Source: Oribacterium sp. UBA3737 (lineage in GTDB: Bacteria > Bacillota_A > Clostridia > Lachnospirales > Lachnospiraceae). Taken from it: 9,690 nt of DNA. A program made the translations under genes and the position numbers. Positions 6,125-9,690 of the stretch are shown here, piece by piece; within the stretch, counting starts at the first letter, position 1, and each line of letters begins with the position of its first letter. The DNA is taken from NCBI GenBank assembly GCA_002371295.1, contig DFGZ01000282.1, forward strand, positions 1-9,690. Reading direction: 5' to 3'. The notes beneath the pieces are model-generated. The model was not told where the DNA came from and made no database searches. It was given only the letters and a program-made list of their open reading frames with translations.

Positions 6125-7138
6125 ATGAAAATGAGTAACAAAATGAGTAAAAGTATGAATACAAATTATCAGAAAATCAATAAGTCAACAACAAACTATG
6201 CTGAGGAGATACTTAAGGTGCTTCCATGGGAGACAAAGGAGGTTCCTGCAGAGATTCCTCATGGAGATATGCCGGGAGATAAGATTGAGATCGGAGAGTC
6301 TCACATCGCCAAGGCCAACAGGATATTCCCTGTACTTGTCAAAGAGATAGCTGAGAAGATGAAGGAGAACGAAAACCAGCGTGTTGTAGTGAGCGTTTGC
6401 GGAGGCTCAGGTGTAGGTAAGTCTGAGATCGCATCCGTTCTTGCATGGTTCCTTAACCAGTCAGGCGTAGGTGCATATATCCTTTCGGGAGACAACTATC
6501 CTCACCGTATTCCTATGTACAACGATGCAGAGAGACTCCACGTATTCCGTGAGAGCGCTGTGAGAAGCATGGTTGAGGCCGGAGATTACACAAACGAGAG
6601 ATTTGCAGAGATCAGAAGCTGGCAGCAGGAGGATACAGATGCAGATAAGAGTCATGAGGAGGGAAATGCATGGTTCGAGTCATATCTCGCAGGTGGACGC
6701 AATGGTCTTTCAGAGTATCTCGGAACACCTGACGAGACAGATTTTGGCGAAGTAAGCAGTATCATCAGTGCATTTAAGGATGGTGCGGCAGACCTCTGGC
6801 TCAGACGTATGGGAAGAGATGCGGCAAGCCTCTGGTACGAGGATGTGGATTTTTCAGACAAGCAGGTACTTATCATCGAGTGGACACACGGTAACAGTGA
6901 TTTCCTCAAGGGAGTTGATATCCCTGTTCTTCTCAACAGTACACCTGCAGAGACTCTGGCACACAGAAGAGCAAGAAACAGAGACGGAAAGACCGATAGT
7001 GCATTCACAACCATGGTTCTTGAGATCGAGCAGGGAAAACTCCACTCTCAGGCACACAAGGCAAAGATCATCTGCTCAAAGAACGGTGAGCTCATCAGCT
7101 TCGATGAGTACACAGAACTTATGAAGGATCAGTTTTGA
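6125..7138 (+). CDS. P-loop kinase of the uridine kinase / phosphoribulokinase type, substrate unknown
   Basis: This is a 337-residue cytosolic protein. Walker A is GGSGVGKS (93-100) after a hydrophobic strand; SGDNYPHR (121-128) resembles the acceptor-binding Asp-Tyr loop of uridine kinase-like enzymes. A second strand LIIEW (249-253) is followed by the arginine-rich segment HRRARNRDG (280-288), equivalent to the lid arginines of that family. These support phosphoryl transfer from ATP to a small hydroxyl compound. The N-terminal 85 residues and the 150-240 region are not recognised and are longer than in a plain uridine kinase (about 210 residues). ATG 6125 lies five bases after AGGAG; ATG 6110 lies inside the hairpin upstream. 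A GH13_18 phosphorylase gene follows after 27 bases, so the likely acceptor is a sugar or polyol freed by that enzyme, not a nucleoside. That is inference. Confidence 0.8.
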   Translation: MKMSNKMSKSMNTNYQKINKSTTNYAEEILKVLPWETKEVPAEIPHGDMPGDKIEIGESHIAKANRIFPVLVKEIAEKMKENENQRVVVSVCGGSGVGKSEIASVLAWFLNQSGVGAYILSGDNYPHRIPMYNDAERLHVFRESAVRSMVEAGDYTNERFAEIRSWQQEDTDADKSHEEGNAWFESYLAGGRNGLSEYLGTPDETDFGEVSSIISAFKDGAADLWLRRMGRDAASLWYEDVDFSDKQVLIIEWTHGNSDFLKGVDIPVLLNSTPAETLAHRRARNRDGKTDSAFTTMVLEIEQGKLHSQAHKAKIICSKNGELISFDEYTELMKDQF

Positions 7139-7165
7139 TATAAGGATATAGTCTAGGAGTTGGAA

Positions 7166-8836
7166 ATGGATAAACATTATACAGATAACGGACCTATGCT
7201 GAATGCCTACCCTGACAGTATGGGCGGACGCCTCAGCGATGTAGTTGGATTCCTTGAGAAGAAGGAGATGGAGGATTCTTTCCAGTCTTTCTATATACTT
7301 CCAAGCATTTTTAATACAGATCTGGACAGAGGATTCTCAGTTATCGATTACAATATAAATCATGAAATGGGAAGCGAAGAGGATCTGGAGAGACTCCGGA
7401 ATCTCGGAGTGAACCTGAAGCTGGATTTTATTCTGAATCATGCCTCTGTTCTTTCACCACAGTTCCAGGATCTTATCAGGAATGGTGAAAAGTCCAAATA
7501 CAGTGATTTCTTTATCAACTGGAACAAGTTCTGGGAAGGTAAGGGAGAGATGACTCCTGAAGGATACATCCAGCCGGAAGACAGGTACATAAAGGATATG
7601 TTCTTCCGTAAGCCGGGACTTCCTATCCTTATGGTCAGAACACCGGACGGAAAAGATGTGCCATACTGGAACACATTCTACCAGGAGGTTATCTACAAGC
7701 GCCCTGATGCCATGGACCTGATGGGTGCCATGGACATCCAGTACCTTACAGCAGAGCGTATCTGTGAGAGGGTCAATGCTTCTCTTTCGGAGGGAAAGAA
7801 GCCTTCAGAGATAGATTTCACCGGATACGAGTCATACAGAGAGAAAGTTATAGATTATCTTGAGTCCAATCGCAAGTACCTTGGGCAGATGGATCTCAAT
7901 GTTAAGTCAGATCTTGTATGGGAGCACTATGATAACACCCTTAAGGCTCTTTCAAACTACGGAGCTTCCATCGTTCGTCTTGACGCCTTTGCTTATGCGC
8001 CAAAGGAGCCGGGCAAGAAGAACTTTATGAACGAGCCTGATACCTGGGATCTTCTTGCAAGGGTCCGTGAGCTTGCCGACAAGTATCATGTGACACTTCT
8101 TCCTGAAATCCATGCAAGCTATGGAGAGAAGGTGTACAAGAAGGTTGCGGATATGGGCTACATGACCTATGACTTCTTCCTTCCGGGACTTCTCATCGAC
8201 GCTATCGAGAAGAAGAGCGGTAAGGATCTTGCGCGCTGGGCTCAGGAGCTTGTTGATGATAAGATCCGCACAGTAAATATGCTGGGCTGTCATGACGGTA
8301 TACCTCTTCTTGACCTTAAGGGCATCCTTCCTGAGGAGGAGATCCAGAACCTTATAGATACCATCGTCGGAAGAGGCGGTCTCGTAAAGGATCTTCACGG
8401 AAAGAAGAATATGTACTATCAGGTTAATGCTACATATTACAGTGCTCTCGGTGAGGATGACAGAAAGATGCTTCTTGCAAGAGCCATCCAGATGTTCATG
8501 CCGGGTAAGCCGCAGGTATGGTATCTTGATCTCTTTGCGGGTAAGAATGACCATGAGGCTGTGAAGCATGCAGGTCCTGCAGGACATAAGGAGATCAACC
8601 GTACCAACCTTTCCATTGAAGAGATGGAGAAGAGACTTTCTTTGGATGTTGTAGCAAAGCAGGTTGAAATGCTTAAGTTCAGGAACACCTGTCCTGCATT
8701 CTCATTTGATGCCGACTTCTCTGTTGAGACAGAGGGCACAAGGATGACCATGACATGGAAGAATAACGGAAATACAGCTGCGCTCAAGGTGGATTTTGCT
8801 GATTACTCCTATGAAATCTCATCAGAGCTTGCATGA
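7166..8836 (+). CDS. GH13_18 (sucrose phosphorylase-type) glucoside phosphorylase with large domain B insertion
   Basis: This 556-residue cytosolic enzyme (no signal peptide) belongs to the GH13 subfamily that splits alpha-glucosides with phosphate, releasing alpha-glucose 1-phosphate. Visible are DRGFSVIDY (54-62), KLDFILNH (85-92), RKPGLP (148-153), WNTF (168-171), the nucleophile block VRLDAFAY (Asp273), the acid/base block LLPEIH (Glu314), CHDG (Asp377), and VNATYYSALG (420-429) plus AGKND (458-462), which closely recall Bifidobacterium and Streptococcus sucrose phosphorylases. Those are about 480-505 residues. The excess is an insertion of about 65 residues (174-239) between WNTF and QMDLNV. 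By my manual alignment, the Asp of the LDLYQVN loop that contacts fructose in the Bifidobacterium enzyme is Met416 here, so specificity may differ from sucrose. ATG 7166 follows AGGAG (7155-7159) with six bases; TTG 7160 has no usable spacing. It is co-transcribed with the kinase. Confidence 0.88.
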   Translation: MDKHYTDNGPMLNAYPDSMGGRLSDVVGFLEKKEMEDSFQSFYILPSIFNTDLDRGFSVIDYNINHEMGSEEDLERLRNLGVNLKLDFILNHASVLSPQFQDLIRNGEKSKYSDFFINWNKFWEGKGEMTPEGYIQPEDRYIKDMFFRKPGLPILMVRTPDGKDVPYWNTFYQEVIYKRPDAMDLMGAMDIQYLTAERICERVNASLSEGKKPSEIDFTGYESYREKVIDYLESNRKYLGQMDLNVKSDLVWEHYDNTLKALSNYGASIVRLDAFAYAPKEPGKKNFMNEPDTWDLLARVRELADKYHVTLLPEIHASYGEKVYKKVADMGYMTYDFFLPGLLIDAIEKKSGKDLARWAQELVDDKIRTVNMLGCHDGIPLLDLKGILPEEEIQNLIDTIVGRGGLVKDLHGKKNMYYQVNATYYSALGEDDRKMLLARAIQMFMPGKPQVWYLDLFAGKNDHEAVKHAGPAGHKEINRTNLSIEEMEKRLSLDVVAKQVEMLKFRNTCPAFSFDADFSVETEGTRMTMTWKNNGNTAALKVDFADYSYEISSELA

Positions 8837-8925
8837 TAACTGAGAGTCCGGATCGGGTACGATCTGTATTGTTTTGATTATTACCTGTTCGGTCGAAAAT
8901 TGTATAAAATCATATAAAAATCAGG

Positions 8926-8962
8926 TGCCGCCATGAGGATAAAACTTCATGGCGGCATTTTT
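8926..8962 (+). terminator. Intrinsic terminator of the kinase-phosphorylase operon
   Basis: TGCCGCCATGAGG (8926-8938) pairs with CTTCATGGCGGCA (8945-8957) as a 13-bp stem with one G/T wobble and an ATAAAA loop. TTTTT follows and AAAAATC precedes it. It lies 89 bases after the phosphorylase stop codon and separates this operon from the binding-protein gene. The stretch 8837-8925 otherwise holds only a 5-bp hairpin (GATCG/CGATC, 8851-8864). Confidence 0.95.
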
Positions 8963-8972
8963 GTACAATAAT

Positions 8973-8991
8973 TCGCACAAAATCAGCTGCC
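8973..8991 (+). promoter_or_regulatory. Leader element shared with the kinase operon, copy 2
   Basis: TCGCACAAAATCAGCTGCC is the partner of the element at 5999-6017. It starts about 55 bases upstream of the -35 box. ACAA recurs at 8965, 8977, 9001 and 9010, giving a loosely spaced AT-rich array in front of the promoter that could bind an activator or act as an UP-like element. Confidence 0.4.
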
Positions 8992-9028
8992 GTTTATTGC
9001 ACAATATACACAAAAATATGTTATACGA

Positions 9029-9057
9029 TTGACAGAAATTGTGTAAAGCGTTATAGT
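9029..9057 (+). promoter_or_regulatory. Strong sigma-A promoter (P1) for the sugar-binding protein
   Basis: TTGACA (9029-9034), a 17-base spacer and TATAGT (9052-9057) match the sigma-A consensus at 6/6 and 5/6. Predicted initiation is near 9064, eight bases before the operator. A bound repressor would act as a roadblock. The spacer contains TGTAAAGCG (9042-9050), which resembles the left half of the operator. Confidence 0.82.
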
Positions 9058-9071
9058 CAGGTTAAGTTAAA

Positions 9072-9087
9072 TGTCAAGCGGTTGACA
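9072..9087 (+). promoter_or_regulatory. LacI-type operator upstream of the sugar-binding protein
   Basis: TGTCAAGCGGTTGACA has arms TGTCAA/TTGACA that are perfect complements around a centre containing CG. It matches the kinase-operon operator at 15 of 16 positions when read on the other strand. It lies just downstream of P1, and its right half coincides with the -35 hexamer of a possible second promoter. Negative control by a LacI-family regulator is the natural reading. Confidence 0.75.
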
Positions 9088-9109
9088 GTGCTGACATTAT
9101 CAATACAAT
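9082..9109 (+). promoter_or_regulatory. Possible second promoter (P2) overlapping the operator
   Basis: TTGACA (9082-9087) is followed after 16 bases by TACAAT (9104-9109), matching at 6/6 and 5/6. Initiation would fall near 9116, leaving a very short leader that still contains GAGGAG. The -35 is the right arm of the operator, so the match may be a by-product of the operator sequence. Confidence 0.4.
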
Positions 9110-9130
9110 TCAGTCAAAGAGGAGATAATC

Positions 9131-9690
9131 ATGAAAAAAAATTTGAACAGAATGGCTGCGTTACTTATGACAGTGGCATGTGTAAGCTCACTTGCAGCAT
9201 GCGGCAGCAGCACAACTACTGAGACAAGCAAGGCAGCAGATGCTACAACTGAAGCAGCTTCAACAGCGGCAGGAACAGAGGCAGGAACAGAGGCAGCAGC
9301 ACCTGCAGAAAAGTCAGAGCTTGCAGGACAGTCAATCACCATCCTTAACTCAAAGGGTGAGATTCAGACAGCTCTTGAGGAGCTTGCAGGAACATTTACA
9401 GAGGAGACAGGCATCAACCTTGAGGTTCTTGCATGCGGAGCAGGTGAGGTTCCTTATACTAAGGTTACTTCCATGTACAGCTCAGGAACAGCACCAACCA
9501 TGGCTATCCTTGATACAACAGACGTTATCGCACTTGGCGCTGAGTACGGACTTGACCTTACAGATCAGGACTGGAACCAGTATTGCGACAGCATGACAAC
9601 AAAGATCGACGGTAAGGTTTACAGCTTCCCGTTCTGTGTTGAGGGTCGTGGAATCATTTACTCAAAGAAGTCAATCGAGGATGCTCTCGG
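9131..9690 (+). CDS. ABC transporter sugar-binding lipoprotein (3' end missing)
   Basis: The first 186 residues are visible. The N-terminus is a lipoprotein signal: Lys2, Lys3 and Arg7, a hydrophobic stretch, then the lipobox LAAC with Cys24 as the lipidated residue. A flexible Ala/Thr/Ser/Glu-rich linker follows to about residue 63. The folded domain begins with ITIL and has features of family 1 (MalE-like) solute-binding proteins: an amphipathic TFTEETGI helix, SSGTAPTM, and DGKVYSFPF then GRGIIYSKK near the window end. It would capture an oligosaccharide or glycoside outside the membrane and hand it to permeases, presumably encoded downstream. ATG 9131 follows GAGGAG (9119-9124) with six bases. 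The matching operators tie it to the kinase-phosphorylase operon, suggesting its ligand is the phosphorylase substrate. Confidence 0.92.
   Translation, partial: MKKNLNRMAALLMTVACVSSLAACGSSTTTETSKAADATTEAASTAAGTEAGTEAAAPAEKSELAGQSITILNSKGEIQTALEELAGTFTEETGINLEVLACGAGEVPYTKVTSMYSSGTAPTMAILDTTDVIALGAEYGLDLTDQDWNQYCDSMTTKIDGKVYSFPFCVEGRGIIYSKKSIEDAL
9269..9296 (+). repeat. 12-bp tandem repeat in the lipoprotein linker
   Basis: GCAGGAACAGAG occurs twice in direct succession (9269-9280, 9281-9292), followed by a partial third unit (GCAG). It is in frame and encodes Ala-Gly-Thr-Glu repeats in the linker after the lipidated cysteine. Such units can change number by slippage without breaking the frame. 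Confidence 0.85.

Noticed and set aside
7952..8587. 211-codon open frame on the minus strand
   Set aside because: It is antisense to the catalytic half of the GH13_18 gene, with no recognisable motif; it reflects codon bias on the coding strand.
9192..9596. Gln-rich 134-codon + strand frame
   Set aside because: It is the shifted reading of the lipoprotein gene, whose GCA/ACA/GAG repeats read as CAG in this frame. It has no ribosome binding site.
1..9690. CRISPR arrays, tRNA/rRNA genes, insertion sequences
   Set aside because: No regularly spaced repeats, no tRNA or rRNA signatures, and no transposase frame or terminal inverted repeats were seen.

Overview
The window looks like a stretch of a Gram-positive Firmicutes genome, most likely a Lachnospiraceae-type gut or rumen anaerobe. 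This rests on the class II CCA enzyme, the PgcA-type phospho-sugar mutase, a PF06541 membrane protein, purine-rich ribosome binding sites (AGGAG type), consensus sigma-A promoters, U-tailed intrinsic terminators and a lipoprotein sugar-binding protein with an Ala/Thr/Glu-rich linker. This is inference from gene style; no 16S or other marker is present. All recognised genes are on the + strand.

Layout. (1) 2-1300: 3' part of cca (tRNA CCA-adding enzyme), carrying an unusual acidic insertion in its catalytic domain, closed by a probable terminator. (2) 1443-3320: monocistronic pgcA (alpha-phosphoglucomutase type) with its own promoter and a perfect UUCG-loop terminator. (3) 3353-5629: a two-gene unit of a membrane acyltransferase (acyltransferase-3 / fucose O-acetylase-like) and a PF06541 membrane protein with a long helical tail, ended by a strong hairpin that lacks a U-run. 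(4) 5630-6124: about 500 bases without a convincing gene, but with a series of inverted repeats, an operator and a hairpin across a ribosome binding site. (5) 6125-8962: an operon of a P-loop kinase of the uridine kinase/phosphoribulokinase type and a GH13_18 (sucrose phosphorylase-type) enzyme, ended by a strong terminator. (6) 9029-9690: promoters, operator and the 5' part of an ABC sugar-binding lipoprotein gene.

The most interesting part is 5999-9690. A 16-base LacI-type operator upstream of the kinase gene matches, at 15 of 16 positions on the opposite strand, an operator just downstream of the binding protein's promoter. The two leaders also share a second element (TCGCACAAAA...TCAGCT). 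The binding protein with its presumed permeases, the phosphorylase and the kinase therefore look like one regulon: import of an alpha-glucoside, cytosolic phosphorolysis to glucose 1-phosphate plus an acceptor, and phosphorylation of that acceptor. PgcA could convert glucose 1-phosphate to glucose 6-phosphate. The phosphorylase has an insertion of about 65 residues in domain B and lacks an acceptor-recognising Asp known from sucrose phosphorylase, so its substrate may not be sucrose. The kinase's substrate is unknown.
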